A DNA stretch of 64,000 nt, from assembly GCA_013339765.2 (NCBI GenBank), contig CM023453.1, positions 89,616,118-89,680,117 of the forward strand, read 5' to 3'. Numbering within the stretch: the stretch's first letter is position 1; each line of letters begins with the position of its first letter. Positions 44,374-57,418 of this stretch are shown here, one piece after another. Position numbers and translations under genes: made by a program. The DNA is from Haemaphysalis longicornis (Eukaryota > Arthropoda > Arachnida > Ixodida > Ixodidae). A model generated the notes under the pieces. The model saw nothing but the letters and a program-made list of their open reading frames with translations. It was not told where the DNA came from and ran no database searches.

Positions 44374-44590
44374 ACAGACAGATGGGCAGACAAACACACA
44401 TAAAGACAGACAGATGGAGACATGGTCAGACCAAGAGACAGCCAGACAGGACAACAGACAGTACAGACAGGCGGATGTAAGCAAACACAGACAGACAGAC
44501 AGACAGAGCGACAGAGACAGACAGACAGACAAGACCAAGACAGACAGACAGACGGATGGAAAGGCAGACAGGCAGACAGACAGATGTGTC
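44374..44590. repeat. Degenerate (CAGA)n repeat
   Basis: CAGA/GACA units with many interruptions over about 215 bp. Confidence 0.9.
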
Positions 44591-45527
44591 GACAGTTGCC
44601 CGTTTACTTAGCCCCCCCAAAACCACGGTCGTATAAAAGGGGCAAATATAGGACGCACGCAGGTTATTGCTAAAGCTACCAAAGTGCTCCAATCTGCCAC
44701 AGTCTACGTTTCAACCCACGAGGCATGCCCACAATTCAGAATTAAAGTTAGCACAAACAAACCAGCAGTAGTTCTCGCTTTAGGGCTTAATATACGCAAC
44801 ATTTTCACTGGTATTCGCTACCGCCATGATTACGCCTTGAAGGGACAGTTAAGTGAATTTGCGAAGTTTCTTGTTTCGCTTTGCATAGACTGGCTCAAAA
44901 ACCACATTTTTCTTCATTTATCCTATCGATAAAGCAGTAACTAATTCATATGGCCATGCAACATTCGCGGCTGCTGCAACACCAAACAGCAGTGACGCAT
45001 GTTCTTCCTGCGATGTGATTTGGCGATGTATAAAATTGTAGTTCATACCAGTTTCGGTTTCGGTTCCATATATACAGCTTCGCTCCAACAGGCTTGGCAT
45101 CCTTCATAATCGTTCGTTGGACATTCTCGACATATCAGCAATCGACGTAACATGCTTCCCCATTGTTGTCAGCTGTAGAATATATCCGATAAGCCCGACA
45201 GCGCCTCTGCAATCGTAAAGTTAACTAAGCTAGGCGTAGACAATGGCTGAACGCCCGCCGCTTCATCGTATACGCTCAACTGCAAGGCGCTTCGACCCCA
45301 CCTTCGGCGCTTTCCTGGCTCGTCCCTGTGTCCTACACTGTGCCCGCAAACTGTCGGTGCTTATGGCAACACCCCGTCAACGAGAACCCGAAGGCGCGTT
45401 AGTGTCAGTCTGCACGCAGTCTGCCAATTCGCTGGTGGAGCAATGAAGGTTACAGCACAATCTGGGTTATGAAATATGGACAACCTGACTTACATAAACA
45501 GAAATCAACAAAAATACCCGTCTAGTC
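44591..45527. other. Intergenic, no gene recognised
   Basis: Frames at 44684-44932 and 45243-45446 are open but show no recognisable domain. Confidence 0.4.
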
Positions 45528-45600
45528 GGGGATTCGAGCCTGCTTATCCCGGCGCACTACATCCAGTGGGTGAGACCACTCGGCCATACCCCGCGGGTTA
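45528..45600 (-). repeat. tRNA-like sequence (Ser/Leu-type head)
   Basis: Minus strand carries GTATGGCCGAGTGGTCTCAC (A box of type II tRNAs) and GGCTCGAATCCCC (B box). Acceptor-stem pairing is poor, so it is a SINE head or tRNA pseudogene rather than a working tRNA gene. Confidence 0.5.
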
Positions 45601-48600
45601 GCGGAAGGTAAATATGAAGTGGGTACCGTATAGGCTGTGTATATTTCTTTCACTTTTGGCATGCCCAGCAGCTAAGATGAGTATTTCTTGGATAACGCTT
45701 GTGCAGGTAGCATCCGTCAAATCTCCAAGAATATGTTGTTACCAGTGAGCACGTTCCTAACGCAAGACCAGCCATCGCAAATATGTGGTCGTGCTGCTGT
45801 CCGTGATGCAAGATCACCCTGCGCAAAACGTGCTCCCAGTAATTTGATTTTATGATTGGCAATAAAAAGTTTCAGATAACTGGTGTTAGCTTGTCTAACT
45901 ACTTTCCGGCCTTCGTTGGCCTTAGAGTTTTTGCTAGCGCGCCACTCGCACGTGAATATGCAGCTTACAGCTCCAGAGACGTGGATTCGGCGAAGTGTCG
46001 CATGTGCGCTCGTGTGGAGGTAGTTTGACTGCGTAGACTTTACTAAGCTTGATACCGTCTACAACCAACCTAAAGCCACGTTCTTCCGGGCGCAATCCTT
46101 GTCGTCGCTTTGTTATAAATAGACGCCGCCTTATACGCCCAAACCACCGGCGGCTTACCCAACAGTTGCAAACGCTAATTGGTTGCAGCATTTCTTGTAA
46201 CCCGCTAGTATCGGCGCCGTAGTGCCCAACGCACAGCTGCGTCATGAAGGCTACGTCATTGCGCCTTTAAAGTAAACATGAAAATAAAATCATGTGTAAT
46301 CTAGCGATAGCGCGCTTGAAATCGCGACCTATACAGGCCCCTTTAATATGCCTTACCATCTAAGTCCAGGTGCCCCAATCTTTTTGGTATGGCCGGCTAA
46401 TAAGTGTCCCAGCATTGCAATGCGGCATCAAGGTTTCTAAAGACGATAATCTTTCTTGGGCTACTGAAACCCAGAAATTTTGGTCTGTCTGTCTGTCTGT
46501 CTGTCTGTGACTCGATTCAGCCACCCGGCCAAAGTAAAACACACCTAAATCTACTCGTCTAAGACCGGTGTAATGTTTATACTTGTCAACATTGTTGAAG
46601 AAGAACAAGACATTACACATATATAAGACAACGAATTAATACAGAAGTGATATTTGCAGCGTTTCTTTATAAAAAAATCATACATGCTTAATTTTTGCGA
46701 AATTAAATACTACATCAACTGCCGAAAAAAATCAACTGCCGCAAAAAATATAGCGCCTGCTGTCGCCCGCGCCGCTATAGCTTCTGGCGACATTTTCAGA
46801 AATCAACCGGAAACAGTTACGCAAGCTTCCAGTAGATAGGTTCCACGTTCTGCTTGGAACGCACGTGCAGTAGAGAAACGCGGTTCTATAAACGTTGAAG
46901 TAGCGTGCCTCGATTCACGCGCGTCTTCGCCGTACGGCAGCGTTCGCATCGAGACACCCGGTTTGGAGCAGAGGAACGCGAGAAATTTAAAATGATTTAA
47001 GCAAACCTTTGGCGTCTTTACCTTGGGAGGAGCGCGACGCAAGAGGAACAACATGAGACGTGAGCGGGAAGGCGAAGGGATGCATTTACTTTGCAAAAGT
47101 CGATAAAGACTATCGTCTTTTTTCGACATTTGCAACGAAAGGAGCAGATGCGCGGCCAATTTTTTCGCTTGCAATATTACGAAGGATGAACGGTGAACAA
47201 ATGACCAACCGTAACTGGACGAAGACACAGATACATTGTATCTCCACACATCCGATCAAGTTCAAATATTTAAGTACGAGTAAATGCTCAACCAAGCCGA
47301 ACTCTATGACACAAAGTCTGTTGTATCTGAGGAGGGAGAGGGGGAGCAGGAACGTTTGTTTCTGGTTTACCCTTAGGGCGTTCTTGTTGATTGTGTTTTT
47401 CGTACTAATTGATTTGTGATAGCTTGTTTAAGAGCAGGACGGCGTTAGCCGTTGATGTCTCGTCTTGTAGCGACAATATAGACGAGACAGCATAGTTCCC
47501 TTTTCATTAAATGCCCCTGTTACGTCTCTTCGTCCATACGTTCGGTTTCTTCGTCATCATATTGACTTGATATCCACGAACGCCCCCACACATTTTGGCC
47601 ATTGTCGTACAACGTTATGAAAAAAACAGCAACATCGGCTGTCAACGGCTCGTACTCGTCTTTCTACGTGTAATGTACCTCGTTGTTCCCAGCTTACATT
47701 TGAATACACATAACGGCTTCCAGGGCTGTGACATCTTGTTAGCAGTAGTCCTGGACGCTACAGGCGAGCTGACAAGTTTTTTTTCTCCCCAAGACGACGT
47801 CCTGTAGATAAATCTGGAACGGTCACTCGCGCCCTTTTCGGGCATCACAGCTGCAGCTGCCGATAACTACGTAGTTAGGGCACCATCAACAAAAACATGC
47901 AATACACCACCATATATTTGATGGATACAAGGCAACACATAATGTCCAGGCCTCAGGGGAAACTTATGATGTTTACAAGTTGTAAGAATGAATATTTCCA
48001 CTATTAGATCTGTGCAGCTCACGAAAGTGTGTCTCACGTTCTGCATACTCTAAATGTGGAAGGCATAAAATGGTGCAGTAATGGGACAGTTCTCGGATAA
48101 CTTGAATTGAGTTGAACCTTTAAAAAGTTCAACAGTGAATGGCAGACGCATAGTTTGTGACGTCAAGGTTGAAAAAGACGCCGTCCTTGGGCAAAACGAA
48201 GACGAACCGGCCAGCCAAGCAGGTAACAAGCAGGTAACAGAGTTACCAATTCACCACTTCGCGGTGACTGGGGACAGTTGTGGTTAACTGCGTGCCACAT
48301 TGCAATACATCTAAGAACATTTTGAGGCTTTTTCATTTAAAGGAACATACATAATGGGCATGTGGTGCTGTTTATTTTGCCATGTCGTATTTAGGTGAAG
48401 CAATACATGAATTCATGGGTATTCTACTTCGGGGACCGATTCGGGTCCCGCCTGTGGTAAAGAGGCGACTTCAACCGCCGCTCGCGTTATTCCATCTGCT
48501 TCGCTGCAGACAAACGATCCTTCCCTCCAATAATATGAAGACTCGACAACTGTAATCAGTGTATCTGCTTCGCAGGCCATACCGAGGTGTCATTGTCTTC

Positions 48601-49203
48601 CCGCCAAAGGCACTTTCAAAAAGGAAACTTAATATAGAAAGCGGCGCCTTATTTTAACACGTAATTGATTTACTTATGCATCACTCTCGTTGTATAACAT
48701 TATCTTTATCCACTTCCTGAGCTTTTCCGTGACGCAAAGTATTTTTGTGAGAACAGGAAGAAGTCTGCGTTAGAACATAGCGCTATGATTCCAGCGTCCG
48801 ACTAATTAAGGCTCCCGCTGAACGGATGGAGGCGCCAGACGTGTCCTCATCGACTTCCTGCTTCTTCACTGAATTTAGGCAGTAATTATGCCAACTAAAC
48901 CCTGAAAACCTCACCAACGCAAGGAGACGCCTATCCAACCACAACTACTGCAAAATGTTCTCGGATGAGTGGATTGTACGGATTTTACGACCCTTTTTGT
49001 GAAAACCACGCCGCCGCTGGGCTAAGCCTAACCAGTTAAGCCTAGCTGCGCAGCAGCAAAGGCGGCTGTTGACACGCTCGTAGCCTACGGCAACATGCGA
49101 TTTGTTGAAGGAGAGACAATCACCGAAGTCGAGTCCCGCCTCTCGGTATGAAAGCAGCAAATGCGTAAAAAAAGCGTGATTTCGAAGGAAATGGAAGAAC
49201 GAC
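45601..49203. other. Intergenic, no gene recognised; short (TCTG)n at 46483-46509
   Basis: Several 60-150 codon frames exist on both strands (for example 46803-47249 minus, 47060-47419 plus) but lack domains, signal peptides or coding bias. A 27-bp TCTG repeat is the only clear structure. Confidence 0.4.
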
Positions 49204-49790
49204 TTCGACAATGAGCCTAGGCAAAGATCCGCCGCCCCGCCACGGCAACTCCACTGGCGCACTCAAACGCCTAATGACCGAAGCCAGACTCCCGAGACTA
49301 TACTGAGGACCAATTTCGGGACATCGTCCACCCGAGGCGATGGAAAACATGGTGTTCATGTACGTGATCGCCATGGTCGCCGGCGTATTATACGAGAAAG
49401 GGAAGCACGACATACTCTGCCCGAATTACTGGCAGGACATTTACATTATGTCGACGCCAAGGATGGAGAACGCGACGGCGTACGTGCAGCTCAATCAACT
49501 ACAGATTGGAGGAAAGATTTACGCAGCGGCAGCATACCTGCCGCCCAGGAAAATATATGCAAAGGAGTCGTGTGAGAAGTGGGTCTAATGCAGAAGGACA
49601 AAGCCATCGAGGAAATATTCGTGAACGAGAGGAACCCCACCATATTGGATGCTAAAAAAATCCAGAAATCGAAGACTATGTCCCTGCTCTGCAATGGAAT
49701 GAAGGTGCCAAGATATGTAATGATGGGCAATTGCCTGGTGAAGTTCTCGCTATTCCGATAACAACACGACCTATGCTACGCGTGCCGCCA
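49204..49790 (+). mobile_element. LINE ORF1 fragment
   Basis: Plus-strand frames read DILCPNYWQDIYIMSTP, LNQLQIGGKIYAAAAYLPP and, in another frame, SLLCNGMKVPRYVMMGNCLV. The first two match DTFCPNVWQNIMVVSTP and IQAIHIGGKSPEVGAY in the ORF1 of the minus-strand LINE at 53.5-55.4 kb, in the same order. It is a relative on the opposite strand, with stops and frameshifts. Confidence 0.75.
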
Positions 49791-50084
49791 GGAGGTGGCG
49801 CGGTGAACAGCAGGCGGCAGTTTTCTGCAGTTGATGTAGAACATGGAGGAAAGAAAACACACTTCTCGACTGCACAAATTTCGGGAAATTTTGCAATTTT
49901 CCGGAAGCCTCTTCTGATTGGCTTTACATTTTCGTCATGTGCTTCCGGTTGACAAAGCAGTTCTGTGTTCTCGTCATTTGGTTTTATGACGTTTAAGGGC
50001 GCCAGTTCAGAAGTTTGCCTTATTTCTCTTTACTGAAAGCACATAATTCTTGGCCGGCCATAAAAAACCAGACTAAAAGCGGGG

Positions 50085-53000
50085 TCATTCAATGCCAAAC
50101 GTCCCAGCCGTAAAATCGACCATCACGGATTTGTGGGTCATCCTCGCATGGCCCACAATTTGTCCAAAAAAATTTTGTTCTTTTTCTAGCGGCCCCTTTC
50201 TAGCAAACTTACGTCTGTGAAAAAATTCATGAAAAAGTCTGCTCAGTCTGTACCACTTCAGGATCTCAGTGTAGGTGGTCATGCTGTCGTTGGTTTCCCT
50301 CCACCACCGCGACGGGTCGGCTTCTGCCGCAGCGGCGCGGTTGGTGAGTCCTCGCGCCGCCTCGTTTGCCGTCTCGTTATGGTTGCTGTGGCCCCGGTCC
50401 GACACATCGATGCCCATGTGTGCCGGGAACCACTTGATGACCCCGCACCTCCTCTCACCATCGAGGTCGACCGTGCGTAGTACTCGCGCGGCCTCCCTGC
50501 ACACTCTCCCTCTGGCGTAGTTACGCACCGCCGTTCTTCAGTCGCACAGCACCGTCCTGCACGCGGGGTGGGCGATGGCCAGGGCGATGGCCACCTTCTC
50601 TCCCCAGTGCGCCTTCTGCGTTCTCACTCTCACCGCCGTTATCGTTTCGCCAGTCGACGCCCTGACGACCACCGCGGCGTAGGCCCTCTCGCTCTCCTGG
50701 TACTCCGCCGCTTCCACGTACATGCCCCCTCCGTCTCTGGTGTGGAGGTACACGAGCGCCTTGGCCCTCGCCGTGCTTCGCTCCTTGTTGAACTACCGGG
50801 CATACCCGTAACTGTCTGCCTGTGGCTTCCGGCACAGGTACCTGTTTGTTTTCGGCTCCTTCCTCTATCGGTGTTAGAGGCAGGTCGTGCAGTATCTGTC
50901 TGCCCGTTCTCGTTTCCAATAGCCTTGAGATCTGGGCGGTCCTCTGCGCCTCCGCGATCTCCTCCAGGGTGTTGTTCACCCCCAGGACCAGAAACTTCTC
51001 TCGGTGATTGTGCAGTCGAAGAATCCGCGTGCCGCCTTGTACGCCTTGCGTATGAGCGCGTTGATCTTGTTTCACTCGCACTGCCTCCAGTTGTGGAACG
51101 CCGCGACGTACGTGATGTGGCTTACGGCGAAAGACTGCACCAGTCGGGTTAGGCTCTCCTGCTTCATGCCTGCCTTTCTGTTTGACACCCTTCTGATGAG
51201 CCGTGTGGCCGTGGTGACTTTACCCACAAGTCGGCTCATCGTCTCGCCGTTCACGCGCTTGCGCTTTATTACCATGCCTAGCACTCGGGTCCTCTCGACC
51301 TCCGGGATCGTGTGGCCGCCGCTCGTTCTGACCTTGATCTTCTCCTGTTCTTTCGGCGACTCTTCGTCCCCCCTCTTTTTCCTGGTCGTTCTCTTCGGTG
51401 AGATCACCAGGAGTTCGGACTTGCTCGGGGAGCATACGAGTCCATACCCGTCCAGGTGCTCCTCGATGGCATCCACTGCTTCTTGCAGCGTGCTCTCTAT
51501 GTGTACGTCGCTTCCTCCCGGGACCCACAGCGTGATGTCGTCGGCGTAGATGGTGTGTCGGACCCTTGCCACTCGCGAGAGTCGTTCGACCGCCCCGATC
51601 ATCACTAGGTTAAAAAGCAGTGGCGAGATGACCCAGCCCGGGGGGGTCCCGACACTGCCGAGCTTCTTCGGGAGCTTCAGGTCCCCGGCGTTGACCTCGG
51701 TGGTCCATTCGGTGAGGAAATCCCTGATATAAGCGTACGTTCTCTTCCCCATGTTCAGTCGGGACACTTGGCCCAGGATCGCCGAGTGCCTAACTTTGTC
51801 GAAGCCGCTTTTCAGGTCCAGGCCCAGGTTCACCCAGTTGTCTCTCGTGCTGGCGTCATCGTCCAAGATCTCGTTCTTCAGCTGTATCATGGCATCCTGT
51901 GCCCCGAGCTTGTTCCGAAACCCTATCACGTTGTTCGGGTACACCTCCGCTTTATCCAGTTACCTTTCCCATCTGTTCATTAGCACGTGCTCTAGCGCCT
52001 TGCCCACGCAAGACGTGAGCGAGATCGGTCGGAGGTTCTCGATGTCCTGTGGTTTGCCTGGCTTTGGGATCAGGATCGTCTTGGCCACCTCCCACTGCTT
52101 CAGCAGCTTCCCGGCTCGCCAGCACCTGTTGTAGTACGCCGTGAGGTTCTCGATCGCTCTCTCGTTCAGATTCTTCAGTGCTCTGTTTATCACGCGGTAG
52201 GGTCTGGCGGTGGACTTGATGTTCAGGTCGTGTTGGGCCACTCTCACCTCCCACACTTCTATGTCCCTGTCTAGCCGCTCGTTGGTCTCACCTTGGTAGT
52301 CCGAGTGCGCCTCCGCGGGGGTGGCCGGCAGGTACTTGTCGTCGAGGCGCTTCTTCACCTCGGCCTCTCCCTGCTCGGCCAGCGCCCTGTGGAGGGTCTT
52401 GGCCAGGCTGTCGTGCTGGTGAGACTTGGTCTTGGTATCATCCAGTAGATGTCTTACACGTCTTGCACAGTGCATTTGTCCATCCGCCGCCCTGCAGGCT
52501 TCGTTCCACTGCTGCGCGCATAGGACCCTGCTGTGTGACTCGATCACGCGGTTAAGTTCCGCGATAGTCTTCGGCAGCGTCAGCTGCGTCTTCCATCTCG
52601 CCATGATCGACTGCTTGGCCTCAATTAGGTGGGCCAAGCAGCTGTCCAGTCTGTCGACGCGTGCATCCGTTTCGGTTTCCCTAGTGGCCTCCTTCGTCTT
52701 GTGCACGATCTCGTTGGCCCACTCCTCGATGTCTGTGATTTCGCCTTGATCATCCGGCAGCAGACTTCCGAAGGCGTCCCAGTCCGTGAACTGGTGTTTC
52801 CGCGGGCTTTTGCCCATCTCTTCGTCCGCCCCAAGCGGTACGGTGATCCCCACAATATAGTGGTCGCTGCCCAGCTTGTGCCCCGTATTCCGCCACCCGA
52901 ACTCCTCCGTGTCTCCGCTCCTGCCCCTGGCAAACGTGAGATCTGTCGTGGTGTCCCGTGCCACCAAGTTGCCCGTTCTTGTGAGGAACGCGGGGTCGGT

Positions 53001-53631
53001 GATTAGGCTCAGACCCAGGTCCATGGCGTCTTGCATTAGGTCTCTGCCCTTTGCCAGCGTTCTGGGGTAGCCCCAGGCCCTTTTCTGGGCGTTGAAGTCC
53101 CCGCAGATCACCAACCTATTACCGGGCCCCACCGTTTTGCTCGCCTTGTGTAGCAGCGCCTTGAATTGATGTCTGCCGTGCGACGGGCTGCTGTAGACGT
53201 TCGTCAGGAATGTGCTCTCCCTCTTCCCCGTGATTACCTCCACCGTGGTGTGCTCTATCGCGCTTTTTCTTAGTAGTTCATGCTTATTGTATGCGATGCC
53301 CCTCGGACCAGAGTGCAAAACCCCGGCCTGGCCTGCCAGCTGCATTTTGCGAGCTGTCTGGGCTGGCGTGGGTCCGGTATCCCGGGAGTCTGGCCTCTTC
53401 GGTGCGGGTTTCTTGCAGCATGATTACGTCCGGCTTCCTTGGTACTTGTTGTAGGTGCTGCTGTAGTACCCCCTTCTTTGCGGCGAAGCCGTTCCAATTC
53501 CAGTGCCAGACCAGGAGGCACCTCGTCGTTACTGCTGTGGTTGTTGTTTCTGTGGGTGTCTCGTCCATGCTTGTTGGCGGTTGGCCATTTGCATCACTGG
53601 GTTTTGCACTGTCGTAGCCAGCTGCTGGCAC
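50085..53631 (-). pseudogene. LINE ORF2: endonuclease, reverse transcriptase, RNase H (I-like), broken
   Basis: Endonuclease motifs VWHWNWNG, RLVICGDFNAQKRAWGYP and LGSDHYIVGI occupy 53631-52800. A linker leads to RT motifs KPQDIENLRPISLTSCVGK, LGLDLKSGFDKV, GTPPGWVISPLLFN and the intact catalytic HTIYADDITLW. RNase H remains follow (HWGEKVAIALAIAHPACR; GVIKWFPAHMGIDV; NETANEAARGLT). Lesions: a frameshift near 53340, a TAA at 51960-51962 where Tyr is expected in a WERYLDK-like sequence, a frameshift near 51075 and a TGA at about 50536-50538 in RNase H. The 3' end is near 50085 or below. Confidence 0.88.
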
Positions 53632-55440
53632 GTTCTCTCGAGCGAGGTGAACCGGTCGTCTATCGACTTGGTGAACGTCGTTCGGACATACTCTTCGAAG
53701 TTGTCGAGCCTCTTCTCCATCCGGTCGACCCTGTCTTCGAGGTTGTCCATCCTGTCGCCGAGTTTACGCTCTTTTAGGTTCTCGATTGCCCTTCTCTTGG
53801 CCGCGGGGCCCGCTGCCGCCGCCCTCGGTTTCGTTTCTGCTTCCAGTTCCATCTCTACTTGTTGCGCCGGTTGTGGTGTCTGCTGTTGTTTCTGTGGCTG
53901 TGTTTGTAGCCGCTGCATTATGGCCGCCGTCGTCTTGGTTTCTTCCACTTCCCTGCTGATTCTGTCGACCGTCGCCTCCAGTTCAGTGTTTCTCCCCCCG
54001 AGTTGCTCGGCCACCTTTCTTAGCGCCTTCATCGAATCGCTTTCTTCCTGGGTTTTCCCGCCGCTTTGCTTTGGCGGCCCCACTTGCTGCTGTTGCTGTC
54101 GTCGTTGGAGCTGCTGCTGCGGCTGCGGCTGCACTTTCTTGGCAGCTCCCGACTTTGTCGCGTCGGCCCAGGTGACTCGGTCCCTGGATTGCGAGCGGGC
54201 ACGGCGTTGGCGGCTCGCGCTCTGGCTTCGGTTCCTGTTCTGGCTTCGCGGGCGTTACTCATGGAGGCGGCTGCCGCCGGCTGCGCCGTCAAGTGGCGGA
54301 AACTCGCCGAGCGCCAGCTGGTGCTGCGCCTGCTACTCCGCCATCTTGCACTCCCATTTCCTTTTGGTTACCACGTACGGGGTCTTGTACCTGTTCTTGC
54401 AGCTTCTGCTGCCGGTCGGGTGCTGCCCTCCGCCGAGTTTGCACTTGGGTTTACACATTTGCTCGTGGCCCTCCGCCGGTTTGTCGGCGCCACAGTCGAA
54501 GCACATCCTCGCGTTCGGCTCGGGAAAACGTCTCTTCTGTGGCCTACCTTGCCATACTGCTTACACACGTCGAAGTGCTTGCGGTATAGCGTGCACTTCG
54601 TGCCACTGGGCCGTAGAATACGTAGTTTGGTACATTTTGGCCTTTCCCAATACCACGATGACGGTTGCCAAGCTGCCGATTCTCTGCGCTCCTCTCGCCA
54701 GCGGATTTCTTGAGTTCACGATGTTCCGGTCAATCTGATCCCTCGCTTGACCGTGCCGTCCGGCGTGGTCTGATACGCTCCTACCTCGGGCGACTTGCCT
54801 CCGATGTGGATGGCTTGGATTTTGGCGTAGGACAGAGCTCGCCCTTCGTCAGGGGTGCTCACCACCATGATGTTCTGCCACACGTTGGGACAGAAGGTGT
54901 CCGCCGCCCCCTCCGCACTCGAAATTCTCACCGCCACCATGACTCCGAGGCGACGATCGAAAACTGCGTTCTCGCGATGTTTACGCCCCCTGGCCTCACG
55001 AGCACCTTGATTTCCTCCTTGCGCAGTATCTCGGGCTTCCCCGCTGCTTTCGTTGCCGAAGACCTTGCCTATCTGGCTGTGTGTTCCCTCGTTTTAGGTC
55101 TCGACTGGCGCGCGTCGACTGTGGCGTCGTCTCGGTTGGTCGGTGCTTTTATGCCTCGTCGCACGGGTGTCAAACCATGGCTCTCGTTGATTTGTTCCGA
55201 GGGAACCTCCTCTCCTTGTACTTTGATGCACATCCGGCCGCTGCCGTTGTTGCAGGGGCCGAGGGTCGGTAGCGTTTGTGATGGTGATGTAGTCATCTCC
55301 ATCTGGGTGGCTACGTCGTCTTCCTCCATCGCCACGCCGACGTTGGGCCTAGCCGGGCTAGGCCTAGCTGCCGCACTTCTCGGCCACCCGATTAGGCTTA
55401 GCGGCGGGTCGGCGCCATTGCGGGAATAAAATCCTAAATC
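53529..55440 (-). pseudogene. LINE ORF1: RNA-binding Gag-like protein with broken zinc knuckles
   Basis: From 5' to 3' on the minus strand: an N-terminal low-complexity part (55069-55440), the conserved segment FCPNVWQNIMVVSTPDEG with IHIGGKSPEVGAYQTTPDG, then CCHC-type knuckles, then a Gln-rich and coiled-coil C-terminus (DRMDNLEDRVDRMEKRLDNF at about 53700) that overlaps the ORF2 start. Around 54370-54700 the frame changes at least twice, and the first knuckle reads CKQYGKVGHRRDVF with two Cys lost. Belongs to the same LINE as ORF2 just downstream. Confidence 0.8.
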
Positions 55441-56162
55441 GTACAAACAACGTACCACTTGGAGGAATCTGGTACTGGTAGATGCCTCGTACGTTCACGG
55501 ACACATTGGTACCAATTATACCTCGGTAACTGTTGATTAGCGTCGCGATAATTAGCATAAAAGCAGAAGCCGATGTGAGCACGTCCCCTCTCTTCGGCGA
55601 TTGCAGCGCCCTCACGACTCACACACATACTTTTGCTGGTATGTCAAAACTGAAAACACTGGTTGTCATTGCATCGTTGTTTTCACCGACGCAGCCGAGT
55701 AACCACGTGTAAGCAATGCTGCTGTCGGGTTCGAGCACATGTTCTGTGCAGCTTCGAAATAAAGAAGCTGCCTTGCCCTGCTCAGGTACGTTTTCACGGA
55801 GCAATAACTTATATGCTCAGGAATTACCATTTTTTTCGAATTTATAGTAATTATATTTCACCTTTTCGTCGTCATGCACCGGGCACACCATGACCGCGGC
55901 TTTACCCCAAACTATGATGTGCCGTTGTCTCGGTTACACCTTGTCAGCCCCGTGACAACCCCTTCTTTACGTTAACACTTCTTTACATCTTAGAAACTTA
56001 GCTCCCGCGACGTCATACCTATGTCCAGGGCAATTTCGCCATCGCAGGTAACCCTTCATGAACTCTGACTTTTTGCACGGACGGTGGTTTGCAGCCAAGG
56101 CTTTGTACGATAAATCGCTTCTGGTGCGTAGTAAAAGATACAAATATAGTGCTGATTTGGTG
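55441..56162. other. Intergenic, no gene recognised
   Basis: May include the 5' UTR of the LINE. No other signal identified. Confidence 0.4.
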
Positions 56163-56498
56163 GACAAAGCAACAAGCGCAAGTATGGCACAGTTCAGAAG
56201 GGAGCACGTATGCTTCGCTTTCCTGTTTCAGGCTGTTATTCTGCACAATAACACACTAATATTACGCCGTATCATTCAGACACTAAAGTTAGGGAAAATG
56301 CCAATCTATTGAGTAAGAACGGCTCTCCGGGGCAAAGACACTACAATGCGCATTTTCTGCACTCGTAGGCGTAATCCACACGGGTAATATCAGAGACAGA
56401 GCATTTGCGATCGTGCTAGCCGCCTTTCTGAGCCCTAATGTTTCGCGAGAGACAGTCTGCTATTTATGTTGTGGTGGCTTCTGGGGACGTTCATTTGC

Positions 56499-56749
56499 CT
56501 AGGGGCTCTTCCGCCTAGAAGGGGATTTGCCCTTCTTGGCAGTCTTCAGCGGGGTCTTCCCAGTCGGTGTCACTGAATTCGGGGCCGATGACGTCGGCGC
56601 CGACGAATCCACACTCGTCATCCGCTTGGCTCCTCCGGCTGGGCCGCCTTCTGGAACTTAGCCCCCCGACTCACCTATTCCAGGCAATTCGCCACCTGGT
56701 AACCTTCATGCCGACGTTTTGCAGGACGCGTGACACCAAGGCGCGTCCT
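56499..56749 (-). pseudogene. Globin D candidate last exon (unit 1), frame-broken
   Basis: After an acceptor-like CGCGTACAG (to 56750), ALVSRVLQNVGMKV, from 56742, aligns with AFVAIVKNVYDEA of globin A exon 2. This frame is not in phase with the acceptor and stops at 56671-56673. A second frame from 56657 gives a 52-residue Ser/Thr/Pro/Lys tail (SSAPTSSAPNSVTPTGK, KTAKKGKSPSRRKSP) ending at TAG 56499-56501. Helix H and tail are thus recognisable but not joined. Either decayed or with splicing not visible here. Confidence 0.5.
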
Positions 56750-57091
56750 CTGTACGCGGAAGGACATGTGGATCTCGGTGACAAAGCAACAAGCGCAAGT
56801 ATGGCACGTTCAGAAGGTGGCTCTGATGCTTCGCTGTTCTGTACACGCTTATGACGGCACAAGTAAACGCTAATGGATAGCCTATATTCAGAACTAAAGT
56901 TGGGAAGGAATAATTATTGGTAAGAAGCTCTCCAACAGACACTACAACGCATTTCGCATCAAGGGAATAGACACGGTAATATCAGAGACCTATTTGCCTG
57001 TGCTGCGCTTTTGAGCTAATGTATTACTGCGAAGAAAAGTCCTATCAGAATTGTAAAATGCTTTGGGCGTCAAATTTGCAAGGGGTACTGG

Positions 57092-57300
57092 CTAGGGGAT
57101 TTGTTCTTGAAGCAGTAAAACACGGGCATCCCAGTTCGTGTACACTGTTGTGGCCGCTACCGGCGCTCGCGTAATCCACATGTCATCGCAGGATACCCGG
57201 TGGGCGCCTTGCTGGAGCCTGTGCACGCCCTCGCACCTTTCCAGTGTAACCGGCGTCAGCCGCGTCAGGCAGCGTGACACGTGGGCGCGTATCCGGAAGG
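57092..57300 (-). pseudogene. Globin D duplicate last exon (unit 2), decayed
   Basis: AHVSRCLTRLTPV aligns with ALVSRVLQNVGMKV of unit 1, and the frame ends at a TAG at the matching place (57092-57094). The acceptor AG of unit 1 reads TACGC here. The basic tail is no longer recognisable. Confidence 0.45.
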
Positions 57301-57418
57301 TTGGACTCGGCTGACACGCACAAAGCGCTTAGGTGCGCAATTTTTCCCATTCCTGCAACATTTGCTGAGGCAAGAGAACGTCCAATGGTGATAAAAGAGG
57401 GGAAGGCAAATTCCTCAC

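Larger units (their letters stand above)
56163..57315. repeat. Tandem duplication holding the last exon of globin D
   Basis: Unit 1 (56163-56779) and unit 2 (56780-57315) both start GACAAAGCAACAAGCGCAAG and share further blocks in the same order, including the CACTAAAGTT-like, GGTAATATCAGAGAC and GTGTGCGTGACAC-like parts. Unit 2 is more decayed. Both contain a minus-strand version of the globin helix-H exon and tail. Confidence 0.75.

Noticed and set aside
53503..54738. 411-codon plus ORF rich in Cys, Leu and Ser
   Set aside because: Antisense shadow of LINE ORF1; the composition is the complement of the Gln-rich and coiled-coil sequence on the minus strand.
56671..56700. A 24-bp intron inside globin D's last exon (donor GTGAGT, then CCAG)
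   Set aside because: Far too short for a spliceosomal intron; the donor-like match is probably chance.
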